The position numbers and the translations under genes are program-made. Below the pieces are notes generated by a model. The model was given only the letters and a program-made list of their open reading frames with translations. It had not been told where the DNA came from and searched no databases. A stretch of 64,000 nt of DNA from Actinomycetota bacterium. GTDB taxonomy: Bacteria > Actinomycetota > Actinomycetes > Nanopelagicales > Nanopelagicaceae. The stretch is from NCBI GenBank assembly GCA_009701575.1, contig WLJX01000003.1, forward strand, positions 35,089-99,088, given 5' to 3'. Shown here in pieces: positions 9,128-18,608 of the stretch (position 1 is the first letter of the stretch; every line of letters begins with the position of its first letter).

Positions 9128-9442
9128 ATGGATATCAGAATAATGACTCGTGAATTAACTCCCTTTGAACATTTAGTTGCCCAGCATCTATGCGATGGAC
9201 TTTCAAATGCCGCAGTCGCTCGAGCAACAGCACATAGCGAAAAAGTTATCGAAAATACTGTATCTAGAATGGCTCGGGCATTTGGAATCAAATCTGATGG
9301 TGACACAAATATTCGCGTACTACTCGCATTGGCGTATAGAACTCATTTCGGTGATGGCTCTTTTGATAAGTTAAATATTGATTGTTCACATAGCAAAGTT
9401 GGACCAGACGGTAAGTCATATTGCGATAAGCACATTGATTAA
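9128..9442 (+). CDS. Small LuxR-type helix-turn-helix protein with Cys/His-containing C-terminal tail
   Basis: LTPFEHLVAQHLCDGLSNAAVARATAHSEKVIENTVSRMARAFGI resembles a LuxR HTH; tail DCSHSKVGPDGKSYCDKHID. Confidence 0.75.
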   Translation: MDIRIMTRELTPFEHLVAQHLCDGLSNAAVARATAHSEKVIENTVSRMARAFGIKSDGDTNIRVLLALAYRTHFGDGSFDKLNIDCSHSKVGPDGKSYCDKHID

Positions 9443-9474
9443 TAACTCGAACCAAAACCTCTTTTAATTTCCAA

Positions 9475-9512
9475 GGGCTAGCACTCACTTAATTTACTTT
9501 GGGGCTAGCACT
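9475..9512. repeat. Direct repeat GGGCTAGCACT x2 (27-bp period)
   Basis: GGGCTAGCACT at 9475-9485 and 9502-9512 upstream of the membrane protein gene. Confidence 0.6.
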
Positions 9513-9619
9513 TGCCCTTTTCATCTCTGTTATCGCTTCGATACTCCAAACTAATGACGATGTGAAACTCCTCCAGGTTTTATATCTAAATATTCCGGAG
9601 AGCACAGAAAGAGAATAAA

Positions 9620-10201
9620 ATGAATAGAAAATCGTTTGACAAAATCGCTAGCGTAATTGGACTGCTGCTTGCAGGCTTCCTGATAATTCTTGGCGGTATT
9701 CTGCAATACGGCGGCAACTTTGCTGCAGATCAAGTGGCGGCTCAATTAGAACCACAGGCGATTACAATTCCAGCAGAGAACGGCGACCCTGAAGTAACTG
9801 CTGATGTTAAGAAATTTTTTGCAGATAATGCAAATAAGGTTATGACAACAGGTAAGCAAGCACAGATGTATGCCGATCACTACATCGGTTTCCATATGGC
9901 AGAAATGCCTACATATGCCGCAGCATCAAATGCGAACCGTGCCGCAGCAGGCGCGCTAGCAGCTGATCCAGCTAACGCTGAATTACAAGCAAAATCCAAG
10001 CAGGCTTCGGGAACTGTCGAAACTGTTTTCAAGGGACAAGCACTTCGCGGAATGCTTCTTAACGCTTACGCCTTCGGAATGCTCGGTGACATTGCAATAG
10101 TTGCAAGCTATGTAACTTTCGCTGGTGGCTTGATTTTCTTAATCTTGGCGCTACTTGGTTTCGCTCATCTTCGTAGAGTTGATACTGACTCAGTTATCTA
10201 A
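9620..10201 (+). CDS. Conserved membrane protein, two predicted TM segments with extracytoplasmic domain
   Basis: 193 aa; N-terminal IASVIGLLLAGFLIILGGIL and C-terminal IVASYVTFAGGLIFLILALLGF. Confidence 0.8.
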   Translation: MNRKSFDKIASVIGLLLAGFLIILGGILQYGGNFAADQVAAQLEPQAITIPAENGDPEVTADVKKFFADNANKVMTTGKQAQMYADHYIGFHMAEMPTYAAASNANRAAAGALAADPANAELQAKSKQASGTVETVFKGQALRGMLLNAYAFGMLGDIAIVASYVTFAGGLIFLILALLGFAHLRRVDTDSVI

Positions 10202-10244
10202 AGCAAACTAGAAACCAAACAGAGACCTCATCTCTCCGTGAGGG

Positions 10245-10278
10245 AAGGCCCCCAACTCGAAAGAGCTAGGGGCCTTTT
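10245..10278. terminator. Intrinsic terminator
   Basis: AAGGCCCCCAACTCGAAAGAGCTAGGGGCCTTTT stem-loop between convergent genes. Confidence 0.85.
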
Positions 10279-10302
10279 AGATGCTATTTATGCTTTCGAA
10301 AT

Positions 10303-11397
10303 TTAACGGTCTATCGATCCACTAATGAATTCTGCAACCCGATTTTGAGCCTGCTCATCGGTGTATTGAATAGGTGGAGACTTCATGAAGTAACTCGAAG
10401 GCGAGAGCAATGGGCCACCGATCCCGCGATCGAGCGCTATTTTTGCGCAACGTAGCGCATCAATGATTACTCCGGCAGAGTTTGGTGAATCCCAAACTTC
10501 AAGTTTGTATTCCAAGTTCAGTGGAACATCACCGAATGCTCGACCTTCAAGCCTTACATAGGCCCACTTGCGATCATCTAGCCAAGGGATGTAATCAGAT
10601 GGCCCAATGTGAACATTCTTGGCGCCAAGATCATGGTCCAGTTGTGATGTAACTGATTGAGTTTTAGAGATTTTCTTAGACTCTAATCGATCTCGTTCGA
10701 GCATGTTCTTGAAGTCCATATTGCCACCTACGTTTAATTGATAGGTGCGGTCTAAGTGCACGCCGCGATCTTGAAACAATTTCGCCATTATTCGGTGGGT
10801 TATGGTCGCGCCAACTTGAGATTTAATGTCATCGCCAACAATTGGAATTCCAGCCTTCGTGAACTTTTCAGCCCAGATTGGATCTGATCCAATAAATACT
10901 GGAAGTGCGTTCACGAATGCGACCCCGGCATCAATTGCGCATTGCGCATAAAATTTAGCTGCTGCTTCTGAACCCACAGGCAAGTAACAGATAAGTACAT
11001 CTACCTTTTCGGCCTTCAGATTCGCAACTATATCTACTGGAGTCTCTGTTGACTCTGTGATTGTCTCTTTGTAATAACGCCCTAAACCATCAAGGGTATG
11101 ACCGCGTTGAACATTAATTCCAGTTTTTTCAACTGTTGCAAACTTGATCGTATTATTCTCACTCGCCCAAATAGCATCAGCAAGATCAAGTCCGACCTTC
11201 TTCGAATCAACATCATAAGCAGCGACAAATTTGACGCTATTAATGTGATACCCGCCAAGTACGGCATGCATAAGTCCAGGAATTTCTACATCCGCCGACG
11301 CATCCTTGTAATAGGTAACGCCTTGTATAAGTGAGTTTGCGCAGTTTCCTACGCCAACAATTGCAACTCTAATCTCTTTACTTGTTGAGCTATTCAA
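10303..11397 (-). CDS. ino1: Inositol-3-phosphate (myo-inositol-1-phosphate) synthase
   Basis: [46 protein letters not shown], typical of the actinobacterial enzyme. Confidence 0.95.
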   Translation of the reverse strand: MNSSTSKEIRVAIVGVGNCANSLIQGVTYYKDASADVEIPGLMHAVLGGYHINSVKFVAAYDVDSKKVGLDLADAIWASENNTIKFATVEKTGINVQRGHTLDGLGRYYKETITESTETPVDIVANLKAEKVDVLICYLPVGSEAAAKFYAQCAIDAGVAFVNALPVFIGSDPIWAEKFTKAGIPIVGDDIKSQVGATITHRIMAKLFQDRGVHLDRTYQLNVGGNMDFKNMLERDRLESKKISKTQSVTSQLDHDLGAKNVHIGPSDYIPWLDDRKWAYVRLEGRAFGDVPLNLEYKLEVWDSPNSAGVIIDALRCAKIALDRGIGGPLLSPSSYFMKSPPIQYTDEQAQNRVAEFISGSIDR

Positions 11398-11955
11398 TTA
11401 AGTTTCCTTTTCGTTTTTTGTCATCTCTTCCAACCAAGAGATTTCTCGTTCAATAGATTCCAATGAATGCCGACGCCATTCGGTTAAATACTTATCTGAA
11501 CCCTCTGAAGTTTGAGCAGCGTTGGAGATTTCACTCCGGAGAATTGCTGCTTTTTCTAGGAGACGTCTGTGTCTGCCTTCAAGAATTTGGACCCGATTTG
11601 TTGGTGGCGTTGGACTAAAAAATGCAAAGCGAACTTCAAAATTCTCATCATCCCAATCCTCTGGACCTGAACCTCCAGCAAGTTCGCTAAATCGTTTCCT
11701 GCCATTTTTTGTGATGGCATAGACGATTCGCGAGCGCCGAGATTTTGGAGTTGCCAGAGAGGTCGTGCTCTTAGATTCCTCGATTAGTCCAGCTTCCAAC
11801 ATACGACGAAGTTGGGGATAGAGGACAGAGAAAGAGAGCGCTCGAAAAGGACCATATGTAGCGATGAGACGTTTGCGAAGTTCATAACCATGCAAACTCC
11901 CCTGACTTAGCAAGCCAAGTAGAGCGAATTCGAGAGCTTCAATTCGTGAGCGCAT
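11398..11955 (-). CDS. PadR family transcriptional regulator
   Basis: ALLGLLSQGSLHGYELRKRL...LSFSVLYPQLRRMLEAGLIEE winged helix; directly upstream of ino1. Confidence 0.93.
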   Translation of the reverse strand: MRSRIEALEFALLGLLSQGSLHGYELRKRLIATYGPFRALSFSVLYPQLRRMLEAGLIEESKSTTSLATPKSRRSRIVYAITKNGRKRFSELAGGSGPEDWDDENFEVRFAFFSPTPPTNRVQILEGRHRRLLEKAAILRSEISNAAQTSEGSDKYLTEWRRHSLESIEREISWLEEMTKNEKET

Positions 11956-11985
11956 GATTTCATCCCTTTCCTGGATCGCTTTGGG

Positions 11986-12041
11986 GTATATCGTTTATAT
12001 ATCTAAAAGATATATCGTGGCGATAGTTAATCCGATATATC
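11986..12041. promoter_or_regulatory. Putative PadR operator array (TATATC repeats)
   Basis: Perfect inverted repeat ATATATCT-AAA-AGATATAT at 11997-12015, plus GGTATATCG at ~11986 and GATATATC at 12034-12041. Confidence 0.7.
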
Positions 12042-12084
12042 AAGGATAAGCAAGTCGGCGCGCGCTCGCGGGTAGGCTCGCCCA

Positions 12085-12741
12085 ATGAGCTCCCTCGTAG
12101 TAATCCCATCTCGCCTCTGGGAATACTGCATCGCAGCAATCATCATAATTTTGGCTCCAGGACCGTCAGTCCTATTTGTAATTGCTCGGGCTATCGCTTG
12201 GGGTCGCGCTACTGCAATTGCGACGGTTGCTGGAAATGTTATGGGGGCCTTCTCGCTCTCTGTCGTTGTAGCCGTTGGGCTGGGCCCAATTTTGCAGAGA
12301 TCCGACCTAGCTTTCACAAGCGTTCAAGTTTTAGGCGGTGGATATCTAATCTACCTTGGAATTTCTGCAATCAAACATAGTCAGATTCATGCAAGTGATA
12401 TGACCAATCAAGGTGACATCAGACCGTCAAAATGGAAATCTATTCGTGAAGGTTATTGGGTAGGGGCACTTAACCCGAAGGGAATTGTTTTCTTTGCCGC
12501 AATTTTGCCGCAGTTTGTCGACCGCGAGGCTGGGGGCGTAACTTCTCAGTTGATTTTGATGGGCGCAATTTTTGCGGTCTTCGCCTTCTTCTCTGATGGC
12601 GGGTGGGGAATTCTTGCAGGAACAATCAGAAATTGGTTGGCCACCGAGATGATTCGTTTGGTCCGGATGCGGATGGCCGGCGGAATTGTCATGATCGTAC
12701 TTGGACTCTTCACTCTTATTTCAGCGATTCGTGGCCGATAA
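12085..12741 (+). CDS. LysE family translocator
   Basis: LAPGPSVLFVIARAIAWGRATAIATVAGNVMGA and LNPKGIVFFAAILPQFVD. Confidence 0.93.
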   Translation: MSSLVVIPSRLWEYCIAAIIIILAPGPSVLFVIARAIAWGRATAIATVAGNVMGAFSLSVVVAVGLGPILQRSDLAFTSVQVLGGGYLIYLGISAIKHSQIHASDMTNQGDIRPSKWKSIREGYWVGALNPKGIVFFAAILPQFVDREAGGVTSQLILMGAIFAVFAFFSDGGWGILAGTIRNWLATEMIRLVRMRMAGGIVMIVLGLFTLISAIRGR

Positions 12742-12782
12742 AGCTACTGATGTCAGTGCGATAGCCCAGAATAGGAAGATAT

Positions 12783-13475
12783 ATGGAACCTATAACTCTT
12801 TCAAAAGATGCCAGAGCATTCATCAGTCCTAGCGATTTAACCTTCGGTTGGGATAATTGCCACCGTTGTTTATGGCTTTATTACAACCACCAAGTCAAGG
12901 CACCACTCTTCATGCCACTTGTTGGTGATCTAGCCGAAATGCAAGAGATATCCTGCATTGGAAAGACTTCGGCAGAATTGAATACAAATATGCCTGAAGG
13001 AAAAGTTTTCAAACATGCTGGTTGGGTTGTATCAACACCGATTGAAGTTGATGGCGTTGTTACACCATTTGCCGTGCGCGGTAAGTACGACTTGTTGATG
13101 GAACATCCTGATGGAACATTTGGAATAGTTGACTGCAAATTCCAATCAAGCCCTAACGATAAATCAAAATTTTACGCTGTCCAACTGGAGGCCTATGCCT
13201 TCGCTCTCGAAAATCCAGCAAAAGATGCGCCGATTAAAGTATCTACGGCTGGTCTTCTTGTTTGGGCTCCGGTAAAAATTCGAGGAAATTCTTCGGGAAA
13301 CTTTGGTTTAGAGCTATCTTGCAACTGGTTCCCGACTGATCGCAGTCCAGAGTTAATCGCATCGAGGTTATCTGATTTCATCAAGATGATTACTGGTCCA
13401 GTGCCAGCTGCGAAAACCAATTGTGATCAATGTAAATATGTCGAAAATAGAACTGAGATCTTAAAGGGAGTTTAA
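12783..13475 (+). CDS. PD-(D/E)XK (RecB/Cas4-like) nuclease family protein with paired Cys
   Basis: GKYDLLM...GIVDCKF (D-x-K), VQLEAYAFAL (QxxxY), N-terminal CHRC and C-terminal CDQC. Confidence 0.75.
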   Translation: MEPITLSKDARAFISPSDLTFGWDNCHRCLWLYYNHQVKAPLFMPLVGDLAEMQEISCIGKTSAELNTNMPEGKVFKHAGWVVSTPIEVDGVVTPFAVRGKYDLLMEHPDGTFGIVDCKFQSSPNDKSKFYAVQLEAYAFALENPAKDAPIKVSTAGLLVWAPVKIRGNSSGNFGLELSCNWFPTDRSPELIASRLSDFIKMITGPVPAAKTNCDQCKYVENRTEILKGV

Positions 13476-13482
13476 CTGAGCC

Positions 13483-14196
13483 CTATTTTTCCTCTTCGCG
13501 CTTCTTCTCTTTAGCCTCTTCGCGGCGCAGCTTTATGAGAATCAGCTTCGCCTCTGATGCATACATATCTACATATTCCTGGCCGGATAGTTCCTGAATC
13601 TTCTCCATGATTTCATCTGTAATTTGGCGGAGAACCTTTAAATCCGAAGTATCACCTGTGTAGTAAAGCGGTTCACCAAAAATCATTTCAACTCGTTGTA
13701 CTTTTGGAACAACTTGTCCGGTCGGTTGAATTTCTGCAGTGTTAAACATTGCTACTGGAACTATTGCCGCTCCAGATTCAATCGCCATCCGAGCTATACC
13801 GGTGCGACCCTTATACAATTTTCCATCAGGCGATCTAGTTCCCTCTGGATAAATTCCAATACAAGCGCCGCCCGCCAGAAGATCTAGACCAGTTAAGAGC
13901 GCAGCCTCGCTGCGTCGTCCACCAGAGCGATCAACTGGAACTTGCCCGAGCGCAATAAAAGTAATCTTCTTGATGAATCCCTTTATCCCAGGCGAAGTGA
14001 AGTATTCACTCTTAGCAAGGAAGGTGACTTTTCTCGGAACAACAAGCGGCATAAATATTGAATCACTAAAAGAGAGATGGTTTGAAGCAATGATTACTGG
14101 ACCTGATTGTGGGACATTGCGCAGTCCGGTGACCTTTGGGCGAAATAGCAAAGTCAGGATAGGAATTAGGAAGGACTTGAGCGCTTGATAAACCAC
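13483..14196 (-). CDS. 1-acyl-sn-glycerol-3-phosphate acyltransferase family (PlsC)
   Basis: NHLSFSDSIFMPLV (HX4D-like), GIYPEGTRSPDGKLYKGRTG. Confidence 0.93.
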   Translation of the reverse strand: MVYQALKSFLIPILTLLFRPKVTGLRNVPQSGPVIIASNHLSFSDSIFMPLVVPRKVTFLAKSEYFTSPGIKGFIKKITFIALGQVPVDRSGGRRSEAALLTGLDLLAGGACIGIYPEGTRSPDGKLYKGRTGIARMAIESGAAIVPVAMFNTAEIQPTGQVVPKVQRVEMIFGEPLYYTGDTSDLKVLRQITDEIMEKIQELSGQEYVDMYASEAKLILIKLRREEAKEKKREEEK

Positions 14197-14241
14197 TGGC
14201 CTAATTTATGCCTTATCTGCAACTTATGACACCATCTGAGC

Positions 14242-15369
14242 GTGAGTAATATCCCAGAAAGTGAGCCATTGCGGCTTTTGGCGGGAAAAACCGGATTGTT
14301 AATGATTCACGGGTTCAGAGGTTCACCAGCTTCAATTAAACCTTGGGCTATTTCAATGCACGAGAAAGGTTTAACGGTTTCAGTTCCATTACTTGCAGGC
14401 CATGGAACTCATTGGAGTGATTTAAATAAAGTTACTTGGCAAGATTGGTATGACGTTGTAGAAAAAGAATTTCTAGAGTTAAAAAAATCCTGCGATCAAG
14501 TTTTTGTAGCTGGCTTTTCAATGGGTGGCGCACTTGCCCTTCGCTTATCTCAAATTCGTGGAAGTGAGTTGGCAGGCGCAATACTTTTAAATGCTTCGAT
14601 TTATGATGAACGAAAAAGATTTAAATTTGTTCCCGCACTATCTCTATTTCTTCCTTCCATACCTGGTGGCCCGGGAGACATTGCTAAACCTGGCTCTCCT
14701 GCCCATGGTTATGATCGAATTCCTTTGCGAGCACTGAATCAAGTTCGCAAGCTTTGGGAAGTTGCCGAGCGCGATCTCTATCTAGTCGATCTTCCGTTAA
14801 TGGTTGCGTATTCATTAAATGATCATGTAGTACATCCTGTTTGCAGCGAAACAATAATTGACAATGTTTACTCAACTGATATTCGCGAAGTTGTATTTGA
14901 AAAATCTTTCCATAATGTCGCACTGGATTACGATGCAGAGTTATTAAACGAGGAGACTATGGATTTCGTTTTAGATGTCCTTTCTGGTGAGCTTTCGAGA
15001 GGCGAATCTATATACGAATCAGATGAACGCGAACTTATCGATGCCGAATTTGAATCCATGGTGTCAGGCTTATCACTTGATCAATCAGCACCAACAACTT
15101 ATTTAGATGAGTTGGATGCGAGATCATATGACCCAGAAGGCTTTATCCAACCCAATCCCAAATTGCCTGCAGCCGATCAAACGTCCCGCTTCGCACTACT
15201 CGGAATTGTTGGTGGCGGTACCTACATGCTCTTCGAGATGTTCACTGGGATTGATTTGTTGGGAATGGGACCATGGCCAGGAGTTCTCGGCTTTATTGGT
15301 GGAATCGCAACTTACATTTGGAAATCAGCAAGACCCGAAGATGATTTCGGAGATGGCGTAGAGCTTTAA
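14242..15369 (+). CDS. Alpha/beta hydrolase (esterase-like) fused to C-terminal membrane segment
   Basis: GFSMGGALAL (GxSxG), LMIHGFRGSP; C-terminal hydrophobic FALLGIVGGGTYMLFEMF...GVLGFIGGIATYIW. Confidence 0.88.
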   Translation: MSNIPESEPLRLLAGKTGLLMIHGFRGSPASIKPWAISMHEKGLTVSVPLLAGHGTHWSDLNKVTWQDWYDVVEKEFLELKKSCDQVFVAGFSMGGALALRLSQIRGSELAGAILLNASIYDERKRFKFVPALSLFLPSIPGGPGDIAKPGSPAHGYDRIPLRALNQVRKLWEVAERDLYLVDLPLMVAYSLNDHVVHPVCSETIIDNVYSTDIREVVFEKSFHNVALDYDAELLNEETMDFVLDVLSGELSRGESIYESDERELIDAEFESMVSGLSLDQSAPTTYLDELDARSYDPEGFIQPNPKLPAADQTSRFALLGIVGGGTYMLFEMFTGIDLLGMGPWPGVLGFIGGIATYIWKSARPEDDFGDGVEL

Positions 15370-16319
15370 TTCCGAGCTAAATCTGCCGCCCCAACAAGTC
15401 CGGCATCATTGCCAAGTTTTGCCGCAACAATTTCGGGAACTGGATGTTTACCAAGGAATGGCATCTCCCGCATCATCGCTTTTCTTGCGGGCTCCAATAA
15501 CAAATCGCCAGCATCAACAACCCCGCCACCGATAACAACAATTGAAGGATCGAAGAGCATCGATAAAGTTGCGATTCCTGCTCCGAGCCAATCTCCTGTT
15601 ATTGCAAGAACGTCAATTGCAATTTGATCACCATCGCGCGCTGCATCAGTTATGTGGCCACCCATTAGTCCTTCAATTGTGCCGTTACCTCGCGCCAATA
15701 ATTCCTTACCGCCGGCGGGATTTTTCGCAATCGCTTCTCGCGCATGACGCATTAACGCAGAACCCGATGCATAACGTTCAAAACAACCATTGATGCCACA
15801 TCCACATAATTCGCCATTTGGTACCACTCGCATATGGCCGAATTCCGCACCAGTTCCATTTGCACCGCGAAGTGGTTGGCCGTTAACAATTGCGGCGCCA
15901 CCAATTCCCGTTCCGACGGTAACCATAATTACATTTTCTAGGCCTTTACCAGCTCCATAAACCCGCTCTGCCCAGGCTGCACTATTTGCATCATTCTCGA
16001 CAACCGTTTTAACGCCACATAGTTTAAGAAGTGCGCTTGAAATATTTACGCCATCCCAATCTTTAATGTTTGGTGCGCCAAGCATGGTCGCGCGATCTGA
16101 TGAAACTAAACCGGCAGCTGAAATTCCAACGTGATCGACTTTGTGAGTTACTAAAAGTTCCAAAATAACTTCAGCAATACTTTCATTTAATTCGTTGCCA
16201 CCAGCTTTAGGCGTATCTTTTCTAAAGGTGCGAAGGATATTTCCACTTTGATCTACAACACCACCAAGAACTTTGGTGCCGCCAATATCTATTCCGATTG
16301 CTAGGTCTGAATTTGCCAA
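15366..16319 (-). CDS. ROK family protein, glucokinase
   Basis: IGIDIGGTKVLGGV; CGCINGCFERYASGSAL-type ROK zinc motif (CGCGINGCFERYASG). Confidence 0.94.
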   Translation of the reverse strand: MANSDLAIGIDIGGTKVLGGVVDQSGNILRTFRKDTPKAGGNELNESIAEVILELLVTHKVDHVGISAAGLVSSDRATMLGAPNIKDWDGVNISSALLKLCGVKTVVENDANSAAWAERVYGAGKGLENVIMVTVGTGIGGAAIVNGQPLRGANGTGAEFGHMRVVPNGELCGCGINGCFERYASGSALMRHAREAIAKNPAGGKELLARGNGTIEGLMGGHITDAARDGDQIAIDVLAITGDWLGAGIATLSMLFDPSIVVIGGGVVDAGDLLLEPARKAMMREMPFLGKHPVPEIVAAKLGNDAGLVGAADLARN

Positions 16320-16325
16320 ATTAAA

Positions 16326-16763
16326 TTAACTCTCTAGTTTTGCTTTTAATTGGTTAAGTGCAAGGTCGATAGTTGAACGTTCTGCCTTCTGTCGCATCAT
16401 CGCAGGCACTGGCATTGAGAGTGCGACCGTTAATTCATAAGTAACTTTCGTGGTGTCATCTCCATTATCGATCAATTTATATGCGCCAGTCATCTCTGTT
16501 AAGAGATCAGCGTCATCTAATTCAAAGGTAATTTCGGCTGGCGCTTTGCTCCAGTCGTAATCGAGGATAACTCGGTCTTTCATAACCCCAGCATCAATTG
16601 AAATCTTCGCCTTAGTTGCGCGACCGGTTTCATCACTTTCTTGAACTTCTACGCTCTTAATGGCAGTGGACCAACTGGGATAGGCCGGTAGGTCGCTAAG
16701 GACCGTAATGACATCCGAAATCGCCGCTTCGATAGTTACAGAATTCTTTGAAATATCGCTCAT
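16326..16763 (-). CDS. SRPBCC family protein (polyketide cyclase-like)
   Basis: TIEAAISDVITVLSDLPAYPSWSTAIKSVEV; genomic position matches the actinobacterial cluster. Confidence 0.85.
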   Translation of the reverse strand: MSDISKNSVTIEAAISDVITVLSDLPAYPSWSTAIKSVEVQESDETGRATKAKISIDAGVMKDRVILDYDWSKAPAEITFELDDADLLTEMTGAYKLIDNGDDTTKVTYELTVALSMPVPAMMRQKAERSTIDLALNQLKAKLES

Positions 16764-16823
16764 GTCTAAACTTTACCCAATATATCTTCCGAAAATACCT
16801 ACCTCGGCGATAACCTTCGGCTT

Positions 16824-18608
16824 ATGGATCAATACACCGTCCCAGCAATCGTCCCGCCAGCAACTAAGGGGAATCTCTCAGACCTAGTCGCTGATCGTGC
16901 AGCAAATGAGCCAAATCGCATCACACTCTCCCGCCCTTTAGGCCAAGGTTGGCAAGGCGTAAGCGCTAAAGAATTTGATAGTGAAGTTCGCGCGGTGGCA
17001 AAAGGATTAATCGCGGCAAACATAAACGTTGGCGATCGAATCGCAATCATGGCTAAGACTCGATATGAATGGACAGTCTTAGATTTTGCAATTTGGTATG
17101 CCGGAGGTGTTTCAGTTCCAATTTATGAAACATCTAGTGCGGAACAAGTTGAATGGATTCTTGCCGATTCTGGAGCAGTTGCAATTATTGTTGAAACTCC
17201 ACAACATCGTGAAATTGTGAATCCCGTAATAACTTCAGCTTGTAAATCTATCTGGACTATAACTGATGGCGCACTCGATGAACTTTCAACACTTGGAAGT
17301 AAAATTTCAGAAAGCGATGTTGAAGCACGCAGAAAAACTCCAACTCCTGATTCACTAGCAACCCTTATTTACACATCTGGAACTACTGGGAAACCAAAAG
17401 GCGTTCAGTTAACCCATGGAAATTTTCTTTCAGAATGTGGAAATGTCGTTCAAGGAGCAAGTGATTTATTCTTGAAGCCTGGTGGTTCAACACTTCTATT
17501 CCTTCCAGTTGCACATGTCTTCGGCAGAATGGTCCAGGTCGGTGCAATTACTGCAGGACTACATCTCGCACATTGTGGCGATATCACAAGACTTCCAGCT
17601 GATCTTGGAACATTTAAGCCAACATTCGTGCTCGCCGTTCCAAGAATCTTTGAAAAAATTTACAACGGTGCCGAAGCAAAAGCTGAAGCAGCAGGCAAGG
17701 GCGCTATCTTCCGCAAAGCAGCAGCTATTGCAATCGCTTATAGCGAAGCACAAGATTCAAAAGAGAAGAACGTTGGACTTATCCTGAAGCATGCAATCTT
17801 CGACAAGCTCGTTTACTCCAAAATTAGAACTGGAATGGGCGGACGCGTTGAGGCTGCAATCTCTGGTGGAGCTCCACTTGGCGAGAGGCTTGGTCACTTC
17901 TATCGTGGCGCCGGAATAAATATTTTGGAAGGTTATGGCTTAACTGAAACAACTGCAGGCGCAACGTTGAATTTAACTTCTGCGCAACGTGTTGGATCAG
18001 TAGGACGCCCACTTCCTGGAACGACAATAAAAATTGCTGAAGATGGCGAAGTTCTTATTAAAGGTGCAATTGTGATGAATGGCTATTGGCAGAACGATGC
18101 CGCCAACAGTGAAGTCTTTACAAGCGATGGTTTCTTTAAGAGTGGCGATCTTGGAACTATCGATCATCAAGGTTTCTTATCAATAGTTGGTCGCAAGAAA
18201 GAGTTGATTGTTACATCGGGTGGAAAGAATGTTGCCCCAGCAGTTCTCGAAGATCGAGTACGCGCACATCCGCTGGTAAGCCAGTGCATGGTTGTTGGAG
18301 ATAACAAACCGTTTATTGCTGCTCTAGTAACGATTGATCCGGATGCAATCAAGGGTTGGACGGTTGCGAATAAGAAAGAGGGCGCAACAATCGCTGACTT
18401 AACTAAGGATCCAGATTTACTTTCAGTAATCCAGACCGCTATCGATGAGGCCAATAAGGCTGTAAGTCGTGCAGAATCAATTCGTAAGTTCACGATCCTG
18501 TCTACTGATTTCACTATTCCGGGCGGCCAACTGACAGCAAAACTTTCTGTGAAGCGACATGTTGTCGCCCAGGAATTTGCAGGGGAAATCGAAGCTCTCT
18601 TTACGTGA
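16824..18608 (+). CDS. AMP-dependent long-chain fatty acid-CoA ligase
   Basis: LIYTSGTTGKPKGVQLTH, GYGLTETTAG, FFKSGDLGTID, GRKKELIVTSGGKNV. Confidence 0.96.
   Translation: MDQYTVPAIVPPATKGNLSDLVADRAANEPNRITLSRPLGQGWQGVSAKEFDSEVRAVAKGLIAANINVGDRIAIMAKTRYEWTVLDFAIWYAGGVSVPIYETSSAEQVEWILADSGAVAIIVETPQHREIVNPVITSACKSIWTITDGALDELSTLGSKISESDVEARRKTPTPDSLATLIYTSGTTGKPKGVQLTHGNFLSECGNVVQGASDLFLKPGGSTLLFLPVAHVFGRMVQVGAITAGLHLAHCGDITRLPADLGTFKPTFVLAVPRIFEKIYNGAEAKAEAAGKGAIFRKAAAIAIAYSEAQDSKEKNVGLILKHAIFDKLVYSKIRTGMGGRVEAAISGGAPLGERLGHFYRGAGINILEGYGLTETTAGATLNLTSAQRVGSVGRPLPGTTIKIAEDGEVLIKGAIVMNGYWQNDAANSEVFTSDGFFKSGDLGTIDHQGFLSIVGRKKELIVTSGGKNVAPAVLEDRVRAHPLVSQCMVVGDNKPFIAALVTIDPDAIKGWTVANKKEGATIADLTKDPDLLSVIQTAIDEANKAVSRAESIRKFTILSTDFTIPGGQLTAKLSVKRHVVAQEFAGEIEALFT

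Noticed and set aside
12027-12317. 96-aa minus-strand ORF
   Set aside because: Antisense to lysE and overlaps the operator region; no family-like sequence.
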